Below, piece by piece: positions 1 to 5,399 of a stretch of DNA of 11,771 nt. Below the pieces are notes generated by a model. It was not told the origin of the DNA and did no database searches. It saw nothing but the letters and a program-made list of their open reading frames with translations. The stretch's first letter is position 1; each line of letters starts with the position of its first letter. The position numbers were made by a program, and so were the translations under genes. The stretch is from Anaerolineales bacterium (GTDB taxonomy: Bacteria; Chloroflexota; Anaerolineae; Anaerolineales; Villigracilaceae): the NCBI GenBank assembly GCA_028689195.1, contig JAQTWR010000050.1:1-11771 (forward strand), read 5' to 3'.

Positions 1-28
1 TTTTGAGTTTATCAGCCAGCGAAGACAT
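1..28 (-). CDS. Possible 5' end of an unidentified minus-strand gene (partial)
   Basis: Reading leftward from an ATG at 28, the frame MSSLADKLK stays open to the window edge. A TAAAAT box (plus-strand ATTTTA around 36-41) lies seven bases before the ATG, which would place transcription at or next to the start codon, a leaderless arrangement; there is no Shine-Dalgarno. The reading direction matches the sortase gene upstream. Nine codons are too few to identify a family, and this could be chance. Confidence 0.25.
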
Positions 29-79
29 GGAGGGTATTTTATCCGCAAATTTCGCGGAGAAACGCCCCAAAGCGCTCTG

Positions 80-202
80 GAGAGTGTCTAACTTTGTGGG
101 CTAAACACAAAGTCACGAAGACTCGAAGACGCAAAGAAACCTTTGAGGCTTGGCGTCTTTGCGCCTTCGCGTTAAAGAAAGCCCATCCTTTTAGACACTC
201 CT
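80..202 (+). mobile_element. 123-bp MITE, copy 1, with 8-bp target duplication
   Basis: This is a non-autonomous element of 123 bp with imperfect terminal inverted repeats: the left end reads GAGAGTGTCTAA and the reverse complement of the right end reads AGGAGTGTCTAA. It is flanked by perfect direct repeats GCGCTCTG at 72-79 and 203-210, the footprint of a transposition. Its sequence is identical to copy 2 (inverted) and differs from copy 3 at one base (G152). The core is four degenerate octamers (107-138, roughly NCRAAGNC) followed by four inverted octamers (141-172). The right duplication abuts the stop codon of the sortase gene, so that gene is intact. There is no coding capacity; the transposase must be elsewhere. 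Confidence 0.93.
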
Positions 203-210
203 GCGCTCTG

Positions 211-819
211 TTATTGTATCGGTTTTGCGATGATGAATAATCTTCCCCATTCGGCGTCTCCGCCGCTCTCGATGCAGGTTTGCAATGCGAGGTGGTACGC
301 GCCGCCATAAACTGCGTCGAATAATTCTCCCGTTCCCAAGTTGTTTTGCGTTTTGAGGTCTTTGTATAATCCGTAGGGAAGTTTTTGGTATTGAAGAATA
401 CTTTCCGCTACAAATGTTTCTGTGCGCCCGTCTCCGTAAACGAGGACGATTTGGTCGCCTTGCTTTATGCTGGGGAATGATTTTCCAGCCAGATAGCTGT
501 GAGCCAGCAAGCCGACGTTTCCCGCTTTGGCTGCCATGTTGAATTGCGTAACCGCTGATTTTTCTGTGGAGACGAATCCCGCGTCTTTTTCAGGTTGTTG
601 AACGATGGAGTAAGCCATCACGTTGGGGACGTATACTCCGCGCAGAGTAGAGGCTTCGCCGTTTTTGACTATTGTGACGAAGGCGTTCAGGCTGGGTAAA
701 GACGGGGATGCGCTTTTTGCGTAAACCTGAACGGGGACTATAAACGCGCAAAAGAGAATTGCGAGCAGCGCGCTGGCGATGAAGCGATTTGCGATTTGCG
801 TAAGATTTTTGGATGTCAT
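211..819 (-). CDS. Secreted sortase-like transpeptidase
   Basis: A 202-aa exported protein. Residues 12-34 form a signal peptide or anchor (hydrophobic stretch ending VYA before K35). The rest resembles a sortase domain: a candidate catalytic His107 in GLLAHSYLAG, Cys182 in LALQTC (the sortase T-x-T-C type motif) and Arg193 in WGRLFIIA, in the canonical His-Cys-Arg order with 11 residues from Cys to Arg. Sortases cleave a sorting signal on secreted proteins and attach them to the cell surface; no substrate with a sorting signal is visible here. The ATG at 819 is preceded by AAAGGAA (826-832) at six bases. The gene lies behind a leader of about 350 nt with two GEMM-I riboswitches, so it is probably controlled by a cyclic dinucleotide. 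The sortase subclass cannot be assigned. The family call rests on motifs only. Confidence 0.8.
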   Translation of the reverse strand: MTSKNLTQIANRFIASALLAILFCAFIVPVQVYAKSASPSLPSLNAFVTIVKNGEASTLRGVYVPNVMAYSIVQQPEKDAGFVSTEKSAVTQFNMAAKAGNVGLLAHSYLAGKSFPSIKQGDQIVLVYGDGRTETFVAESILQYQKLPYGLYKDLKTQNNLGTGELFDAVYGGAYHLALQTCIESGGDAEWGRLFIIAKPIQ

Positions 820-900
820 AAGAAGTTCCTTTATGAGCGTCCGATTTCTTACGTATCTTGTCGCCGCTGTTCGCGGAATACGTCGTCAATTATGGATGCT

Positions 901-993
901 CGTTTTCGGTGGCTTGGCGATCATGTCTGCGCTTCGGCAGATTTAGACCCATAGCTTTGCGTCGCCGTCTTTCGACGGGTTTGCCGTTATCGG
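901..993 (-). promoter_or_regulatory. GEMM-I (c-di-GMP-I) riboswitch, gene-proximal aptamer
   Basis: Read on the minus strand, this stretch has the hallmarks of the GEMM-I aptamer in order: GGCAAACC, a stem closed by a GAAA tetraloop (CCGTC-GAAA-GACGG), GACGCAAAGC, GGGTCTA, a second hairpin (TCTGC...GCAGA) and a closing strand GATCGCCAAGCC. By the Vibrio Vc2 numbering the ligand-contacting positions are G20 (at 985) and A47, which fits c-di-GMP. It lies about 80 nt before the sortase ATG. Downstream is a hairpin (851-883, arms ACGTAT/ATACGT with an inner CCGC/GCGG stem) but no T-run, so its output may be translational or rely on alternative pairing. Confidence 0.9.
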
Positions 994-1014
994 TACGATG
1001 AGTTTTTAAGATTC

Positions 1015-1045
1015 AAAACGGGTCTGATTCTTTGAACCAGACCCG
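1015..1045 (-). terminator. Intrinsic terminator between the two riboswitches
   Basis: On the minus strand an 11-bp stem (CGGGTCTGGTT pairing with AATCAGACCCG, one G-U pair) with a five-base loop at 1019-1045 is followed by TTTT (1018-1015). It is placed where an expression platform of the upstream aptamer is expected. Its 5' arm contains GGTCTGG, complementary to CCAGACC at the 3' end of that aptamer (1075-1081), which suggests mutually exclusive folds. The T-run is short. Confidence 0.75.
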
Positions 1046-1064
1046 CGAAAATGTGTAACGATAT

Positions 1065-1158
1065 TATCTTCGGCGGTCTGGCGATCGTGGCTGCATCTCT
1101 GCAACTTTAGACCCATGACTTTGCGTCTCCATCTTTCGGTGGATTTGCGATTTATCGG
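1065..1158 (-). promoter_or_regulatory. GEMM-I riboswitch, promoter-proximal aptamer, variant ligand position
   Basis: This is a second GEMM-I aptamer of nearly the same length as the gene-proximal one and upstream of it in the transcript. It shows CGCAAAT, a stem with GAAA loop (CCACC-GAAA-GATGG), GACGCAAAG, GGGTCTA, a TTGCAGAGATGCAG hairpin and a closing strand GATCGCCAGACC. A47 is kept, but the base at Vc2 position 20 is C (at 1149) where c-di-GMP aptamers have G and the cGAMP-responsive variants have A. Position 26 is T, compensated by A41. The ligand is therefore uncertain. It starts a few bases after the predicted transcription start near 1166. Confidence 0.85.
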
Positions 1159-1172
1159 ATATTTCTGACTTC

Positions 1173-1181
1173 AGTATAGCA
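1173..1181 (-). promoter_or_regulatory. Extended -10 promoter of the riboswitch-sortase transcript
   Basis: On the minus strand TGCTATACT gives a TATACT -10 box (1173-1178) with the extended TG (1180-1181). No good -35 box is found at 17 bases. The predicted start near 1166 is just before the first aptamer, which supports the assignment. Confidence 0.65.
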
Positions 1182-1244
1182 GGAAACGGGCGTTGCGTCC
1201 TTTTCATTTTAGAAAGTTGAACTTTCGCGTTTGCAATCTTCCCG

Positions 1245-1367
1245 AGGAGTGTCTAAAAGGATGGGCTTTCTTTAACGCGAAGGCGCAAAGACGCCAAGCC
1301 TCAAAGGTTTCTTTGCGTCTTCGAGTCTTCGTGACTTTGTGTTTAGCCCACAAAGTTAGACACTCTC
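1245..1367 (-). mobile_element. 123-bp MITE, copy 2 (inverted), with 8-bp target duplication
   Basis: This is base-for-base the reverse complement of the copy at 80-202, flanked by perfect direct repeats TCTTCCCG at 1237-1244 and 1368-1375. It lies in the divergent spacer between the sortase promoter (-10 at 1173-1178) and the symporter promoter (-10 near 1405), damaging neither. Identity to copy 1 implies recent spread. Short open frames through it encode only the meaningless peptide of the repeat. Confidence 0.93.
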
Positions 1368-1401
1368 TCTTCCCGCATTGCGGCGCGGCGCGTTTATTCC
1401 A

Positions 1402-1410
1402 TGCTACACT
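1402..1410 (+). promoter_or_regulatory. Probable extended -10 promoter of the symporter gene
   Basis: TGCTACACT (extended TG at 1402-1403, TACACT at 1405-1410) lies 20 bases before the GTG start at 1430. No -35 match is visible because the upstream bases are GC-rich. The 5' leader would be only about 12 nt but includes the AAAGAGA ribosome site at 1416-1422. Confidence 0.45.
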
Positions 1411-1429
1411 TGCATAAAGAGAATCTATC

Positions 1430-2854
1430 GTGCAAAAACGTCTTCCATTTTGGTTGAAATTCCTATACGGCTCGGGCGACTGGGGCATCTCCAGCATCAA
1501 TATGATGCGGTCGCTTTTTTACGCGCTGTATCTCACGGATGTGGTTCGCATCGAACCGCGTCTCGCGTCTATTGGCGCGTTGGTGGGAATTATCTGGGAC
1601 GCGGTTAATGACCCGATCATCGGAATTATCAGCGACAGGGTCAAGTCGCGTTTGGGGCGCAGGCGTCCCTTCCTTTTGTGGTTTGCGTTTCCGTTCGGGT
1701 TGAGTTTTATAGTCCTGTGGTCTGCGCCGCATTGGGAGAGTCAAATTGCGCTGACGATCTATGTGACGCTCGCGTTTATGTTATCCGATACCTTTACGAC
1801 GCTGGTCGGCGTTCCCTACCTTGCGCTAACTCCCGACCTGACCCGCGATTACGACGAGCGCACCACGCTTTCGAGTTTTCGCACCGTGTTTCAATTGGTC
1901 GGCGCGATTGCGGTCGTAGTCGGCGCGCCGATGATTGTGGATTTTGCAATCGAAAGCGGGGCGACGCAGCAGCAGGGTTTTATGCTCGCGGGCGCATGTT
2001 TCGGCGGGCTGGGCGCAATACCGTTATTCCTCATCGGCTGGTTTGTGCGCGAGAAATACGCGCCCGAAGATCAGGAAGATTTGCCGTTCCGCGAAACCTT
2101 GAAAATCTCATGGGCAAATATCCCGTTTCGATACGCGGCGGGAATTTATATGTTCAACTGGTCTGCGGTGGATATGATCGCCATCGGCTTTCAGTATTTC
2201 TTGTTGTATTGGGTGGCGCAGGGGAATCTGCTTGCCAAGGTCAATGTATTTGGCGTGAGCCTTTCGCTCGAATCCGCGTTTTACGGGGTGATGATGATGG
2301 TTTGTATTCTCTGCGTGCCGTTCTGGCAGTGGCTGGCGCGGACGCGGAACAAACGCGAAGCCTATATTCTCGGCATGATGTTTTGGGTCATCGTGCAGGT
2401 TTTGATTTTTACGATTCAACCCGGTCAAACCGATTATTTGCTGTTCATCGGCGCGCTGGCGGGAGTGGGCGTTTCAGCCGCGTACATCCTGCCCGATTCG
2501 ATTTTGCCCGACGTGATCGAATGGGACGAGTTACGCACGCGCCGCAGGCAGGAGGGAGTCTATTACGGCATCCGAACCCTCATCCGCAAGTTGACGGGCG
2601 CGCTGGTCATCTTCCTCACTTTGCAAACGCTCGGCTGGTCGGGGTATCAAGCGCCGCCGGAGAATGTCGTCCAATTTACGCAGCCAGAATCCGCGCTGTT
2701 GGCGATCCGTTTGATGGTTTCCCTTTTCGGCGGAATCATCCTCGCGGTTTCGATTGTCATTGCGTGGAATTATCCGCTTTCGCGCGAGAAATATGACCGC
2801 GTTGCGAAGTTGTTGAAAAGAAGAAGGGAAGAAGCGCAAGACGTCGCGATATAA
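1430..2854 (+). CDS. GPH/MelB-type sugar-cation symporter (MFS)
   Basis: A 474-aa, 12-segment membrane transporter of the glycoside-pentoside-hexuronide:cation symporter family (MFS_2). Family signatures: WDAVNDP at 56-61, whose Asp57 and Asp61 match the cation-binding Asp55 and Asp59 of E. coli MelB; the loop 2-3 basic motif SRLGRRRPF (73-81); VPYLALTPDLT near 128-138; and the mid-C-terminal ILPDVIEWDELRTRRRQEG near 358-376, the counterpart of the MelB loop ending in an R-x-E-G-like motif. It should import a glycoside or sugar acid with Na+ or H+; the substrate cannot be read from sequence. The start is GTG, chosen because AAAGAGA lies seven bases upstream and the second frame begins with the typical polar N-terminus. 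It stands alone, closed by a terminator that starts within its stop codon. Confidence 0.9.
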   Translation: MQKRLPFWLKFLYGSGDWGISSINMMRSLFYALYLTDVVRIEPRLASIGALVGIIWDAVNDPIIGIISDRVKSRLGRRRPFLLWFAFPFGLSFIVLWSAPHWESQIALTIYVTLAFMLSDTFTTLVGVPYLALTPDLTRDYDERTTLSSFRTVFQLVGAIAVVVGAPMIVDFAIESGATQQQGFMLAGACFGGLGAIPLFLIGWFVREKYAPEDQEDLPFRETLKISWANIPFRYAAGIYMFNWSAVDMIAIGFQYFLLYWVAQGNLLAKVNVFGVSLSLESAFYGVMMMVCILCVPFWQWLARTRNKREAYILGMMFWVIVQVLIFTIQPGQTDYLLFIGALAGVGVSAAYILPDSILPDVIEWDELRTRRRQEGVYYGIRTLIRKLTGALVIFLTLQTLGWSGYQAPPENVVQFTQPESALLAIRLMVSLFGGIILAVSIVIAWNYPLSREKYDRVAKLLKRRREEAQDVAI

Positions 2855-2888
2855 AAAGGCGGATAGTCGCGCGACTATCCGCCTTTTT
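2853..2888. terminator. Bidirectional palindromic terminator
   Basis: A perfect 36-bp palindrome with no built-in loop: AAAAAGGCGGATAGTCGC followed by its exact reverse complement. It provides a GC-rich stem with five T residues on either strand. It overlaps the symporter stop codon and lies 18 bp from the end of the convergent mutase gene, so it can end both transcripts. Confidence 0.9.
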
Positions 2889-2906
2889 ATTTGCAGCCTT
2901 CTATCT

Positions 2907-4586
2907 TTATATTACAGCCATCTCTTCATAAATCCCAAAGACTTCCTTCATCACGCCGACGATTTCGCCGAGCGTGCAATAGGCGTGGACGCATTCCATG
3001 ATATACGGCATGGTGTTCTCCGTTCCCTGACATGCGATTCGTAATTTGTCGAGCGTTTGACCTACGCGCCCGTTGTCGCGCGTCTTGCGGACTTCGTTCA
3101 AGCGCGCTACCTGACGGTCGTATCCATTGGGGTCCATTTTCAAAATTGGGATGGTGAGCGGTTTGTTTTCTTCGTACGCATTTACGCCGACGATTCTTCT
3201 CACGCCAAGATCAATCTCGCGTTGATAGCGATACGCCGCGTCGGCAATTTCGCCCTGGAAGAATCCCTTTTCAATTGCGGGCAGCATACCGCCCAATTCT
3301 TCAATGCGGCGGAAATAATCATACGCCTGCTTTTCGATTCTATCCGTCTGCGCTTCGACGAAGAACGAGCCGCCGAGCGGATCAATCGTATTCGTCACGC
3401 CCGATTCTTCCGCGATGATTTGCTGCGTGCGCAGGGCAATCGTCACCGCATGTTCGGACGGCAGCGCGAGCGCTTCATCGAGCGAATTGGTGTGCAGAGA
3501 TTGCGTTCCGCCGAGAACGGCAGCCAGCGCTTGAAGCGCCACGCGGACGACGTTATTTTCGGGTTGCTGCGCGGTGAGACTCACCCCCGCAGTTTGCGTG
3601 TGGAAGCGAAGCAGCCACGAGCGCGGATTTTTCGCTTTGAATGTTTCGCGCATCTCGCGCGCCCATATCCTTCTTGCGGCGCGATATTTGGCGATCTCTT
3701 CAAAGAAATCATTGTGCGCGTTGAAGAAGAACGACAGACGCGGCGCGAATTCGTCCACGTCCATGCCGCGCGCGATTCCCCAACGGACGTATTCCATGCC
3801 GTCGGCGAGCGTGAAGGCGAGTTCTTGCGCGGCGGTCGAGCCAGCCTCGCGGATGTGATAACCCGAAATCGAAATCGTATTCCACTGCGGGACCTTCTGC
3901 GCGCCGAATTCCATCGTATCCACAACGAGGCGCATCGAAGGTTCGGGCGGGAAGATAAATTCCTTTTGCGCGATAAATTCTTTCAAAATGTCGTTCTGCG
4001 TCGTGCCGCGCAGTTGATCGAGTCGCAGTCCTTTGTTTTCGGCGGCGGCGAGATACATCGCCCAGATAATTGCGGCGGGCGAGTTGATGGTCATGCTGGA
4101 AGAAACTTTGTCGAGCGGAATGCCGTCCAATAAAATTTCCATATCTTTCAGGGATGAGATCGCCACGCCGCATTTGCCAAACTCGCCGAGCGCTTCGGGC
4201 TGGTCGGTGTCGTAGCCCATGAGAGTCGCCAAATCGAACGCGATGCTCAACCCCGTTTGACCTTGATCGAGCAGATATTTGAAGCGCGCGTTGGTTTCCT
4301 CTGCCGTGCCGAAACCCGCGAACATGCGCATCGTCCACAATTTGCTGCGATGCAGGGTGGGATGAACGCCGCGCGTAAACGGATATTCGCCGGGCAGTCC
4401 GAGAGAATCCGCGTAATTTGCGGCGGCGGAATCTAACGGGGTATAGAGGCGATTGATCGGCTCTGAAGAAGTCGTGATAAATTGTTCCGCGCGTTCGGGG
4501 AGTTGTTTCAACGCTTTTTGTAACGAAGTCTTTTCCCAATTTTCAAGCGAGGACTTTAATTCGTCGAGGTTGTTTTTGTCATACAT
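2907..4586 (-). CDS. icmA: B12-dependent acyl-CoA mutase large subunit, isobutyryl-CoA mutase type
   Basis: A 559-aa member of the methylmalonyl-CoA mutase family (catalytic TIM-barrel domain only), without the C-terminal cobalamin-binding domain, so it must pair with a separate small subunit not in this window. The numbering runs in step with the P. shermanii enzyme through the active site: Thr85 and Arg87 ([10 protein letters not shown]), His244 (SISGYH) and Arg219 (PSMR) are present. The two residues that set substrate choice are Phe89 and Gln207 (EFIAQKEF). In methylmalonyl-CoA mutase they are Tyr89 and Arg207; Phe and Gln are the isobutyryl-CoA mutase pair. Length also fits stand-alone IcmA. 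Predicted reaction: isobutyryl-CoA to n-butyryl-CoA and back, linking valine breakdown with butyrate metabolism. The ATG at 4586 has AAAGGAG six bases upstream and its own promoter. Automated annotation will probably say methylmalonyl-CoA mutase; the general family is certain, the substrate is inferred. Confidence 0.93.
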   Translation of the reverse strand: MYDKNNLDELKSSLENWEKTSLQKALKQLPERAEQFITTSSEPINRLYTPLDSAAANYADSLGLPGEYPFTRGVHPTLHRSKLWTMRMFAGFGTAEETNARFKYLLDQGQTGLSIAFDLATLMGYDTDQPEALGEFGKCGVAISSLKDMEILLDGIPLDKVSSSMTINSPAAIIWAMYLAAAENKGLRLDQLRGTTQNDILKEFIAQKEFIFPPEPSMRLVVDTMEFGAQKVPQWNTISISGYHIREAGSTAAQELAFTLADGMEYVRWGIARGMDVDEFAPRLSFFFNAHNDFFEEIAKYRAARRIWAREMRETFKAKNPRSWLLRFHTQTAGVSLTAQQPENNVVRVALQALAAVLGGTQSLHTNSLDEALALPSEHAVTIALRTQQIIAEESGVTNTIDPLGGSFFVEAQTDRIEKQAYDYFRRIEELGGMLPAIEKGFFQGEIADAAYRYQREIDLGVRRIVGVNAYEENKPLTIPILKMDPNGYDRQVARLNEVRKTRDNGRVGQTLDKLRIACQGTENTMPYIMECVHAYCTLGEIVGVMKEVFGIYEEMAVI

Positions 4587-4608
4587 GGGGCGCTCCTTTG
4601 TTGGCAGG

Positions 4609-4637
4609 ATTATAAATGGACGACGGACAATTGACCA
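4609..4637 (-). promoter_or_regulatory. Promoter of the acyl-CoA mutase gene
   Basis: On the minus strand TGGTCA (4632-4637) and TATAAT (4609-4614) are spaced by 17 bp, followed by AAAGGAG and the ATG at 4586. The -10 is a perfect consensus. The -35 occupies the same bases as the TTGACC upstream of the divergent DUF3090 promoter. Confidence 0.7.
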
Positions 4638-4653
4638 TAGACTATTTTACTTC

Positions 4654-4662
4654 TGGTATACT
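4654..4662 (+). promoter_or_regulatory. Extended -10 promoter of the DUF3090 gene
   Basis: TGGTATACT gives TATACT at 4657-4662 with extended TG at 4654-4655. A TTGACC at 4631-4636 is 20 bp away, too far for an ideal -35. Transcription should start near 4669, just upstream of the MITE. Confidence 0.6.
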
Positions 4663-4677
4663 GCATTTTATAAAAGG

Positions 4678-4800
4678 GAGAGTGTCTAACTTTGTGGGCT
4701 AAACACAAAGTCACGAAGACTCGAAGACGCAAAGAAACCTTTGAGGCTTTGCGTCTTTGCGCCTTCGCGTTAAAGAAAGCCCATCCTTTTAGACACTCCT
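4678..4800 (+). mobile_element. 123-bp MITE, copy 3, inserted in the DUF3090 5' leader
   Basis: Same orientation as the copy at 80-202 with a single difference (T at 4750 instead of G). It is flanked by perfect direct repeats ATAAAAGG at 4670-4677 and 4801-4808. In this copy the inner hairpin GACGCAAAG / CTTTGCGTC is perfect, so the other two copies probably carry a derived base. It lies between the -10 box (4657-4662) and the start codon (4815) of the next gene, lengthening the leader from about 15 to about 146 nt. The target duplication contains the ribosome site AAAAGG, so a site remains next to the ATG. Confidence 0.95.
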
Positions 4801-4814
4801 ATAAAAGGTAACTT

Positions 4815-5342
4815 ATGCCACGTTTTGAAATAGATGTAGACCCTTGCGATCATATCACCGCAGACGCCATCGGCAAGCCCGGACAGCGCGTTTTTTATCT
4901 GCAAGCCTATCAGGAACAGCGCACCATCACCATTCTTATCGAGAAGGCGCAACTGCAATCGCTTGCCATCGGCATCGAACAATTCCTCGCGCAAATTCAA
5001 CAACAAAACCCGGAGATCGAAGAAGCGTCGGGCGAGTACGCGGAACACGTCATGCGAATCAACCCGCCCGTCGATCCGCTCTTCCGCGCGGGCGAGATCG
5101 GACTCGGCTACGATAAACAACGCGACCGCGTCGTCATCTTTACCAAAGAATTGCTTACCGAAGAATTTGAACCCGAATCCGCCGCGCAAATCCGCTTTTG
5201 GGGGACGCGCTCGCAAATGCGTATACTCGCCCGCTGGGGCGCGGACGTCGTCGCGCGCGGACGTTCCACCTGTCCGCAATGCGGTCAGCCGATGGAACCC
5301 GAAGGACATTTTTGCCCCAAGAAGAACGGGCATTTGAGTTAG
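4815..5342 (+). CDS. DUF3090 family protein with C-terminal zinc-ribbon-like motif
   Basis: A 175-aa soluble protein of the DUF3090 family, whose function is not established. Recognised from the N-terminal pattern (IGKPGQRVFYLQA at 19-31, then IEKAQLQSLA), the central FRAGEIGLGYD (90-100), FWGTRSQMRILARWGADVV (128-146) and a Cys/His-rich tail with C153, C156, H165, C167 and H173, which could bind one metal ion. The ATG at 4815 has AAAAGG six bases upstream (4803-4808). In Actinobacteria DUF3090 genes sit next to a SCO1664-family gene, as here (next gene downstream), which argues for a shared role. No mycothiol gene or phosphatase of the actinobacterial cluster is seen in the window. Confidence 0.85.
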   Translation: MPRFEIDVDPCDHITADAIGKPGQRVFYLQAYQEQRTITILIEKAQLQSLAIGIEQFLAQIQQQNPEIEEASGEYAEHVMRINPPVDPLFRAGEIGLGYDKQRDRVVIFTKELLTEEFEPESAAQIRFWGTRSQMRILARWGADVVARGRSTCPQCGQPMEPEGHFCPKKNGHLS

Positions 5343-5395
5343 CAAGTCGCAAGTCAAAGGTCGCAGGTCTGACTTTTGGCTTGCGACTTTTGACC
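5342..5395 (+). repeat. Heptamer tandem-plus-inverted hairpin repeat
   Basis: The gap between DUF3090 and the next gene is almost entirely a structured repeat: heptamers GCAAGTC, GCAAGTC, AAAGGTC, GCAGGTC (5342-5369) followed by inverted heptamers (GACTTTT, GGCTTGC, GACTTTT). Arms 5344-5362 and 5371-5389 pair over 19 bp with two G-U pairs and an 8-base loop. A TTTT (5388-5391) partly follows the stem, so it might attenuate transcription. No clear ribosome site is left before the ATG at 5400. Confidence 0.85.
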
Positions 5396-5399
5396 AACG

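Noticed and set aside
39..308. Open frame of 89 codons on the minus strand
   Set aside because: It runs through the MITE and the end of the sortase gene in another frame; the repeat-derived peptide is the same as in the frame at 1193-1417 and is not a protein.
1193..1417. Open frame of 74 codons on the plus strand
   Set aside because: More than half of it is translated MITE copy 2; no ribosome site and no protein-like conservation.
1678..2796. Open frame of 372 codons inside the symporter gene
   Set aside because: Shadow frame in GC-rich coding DNA; Arg/Cys-rich composition, while the overlapping frame is a clear transporter.
3057..4133. Open frame of 358 codons antisense to the mutase
   Set aside because: Arg-rich shadow of a highly conserved enzyme frame, without a ribosome site.
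2907..4586. Methylmalonyl-CoA mutase as the specific function
   Set aside because: Tyr89 and Arg207, which read the methylmalonyl carboxylate, are replaced by Phe89 and Gln207.
80..4800. CRISPR or scattered regulatory RNA as explanation of the three long repeats
   Set aside because: Copies are kilobases apart, in both orientations, with inverted ends and 8-bp target duplications; transposition explains them fully.
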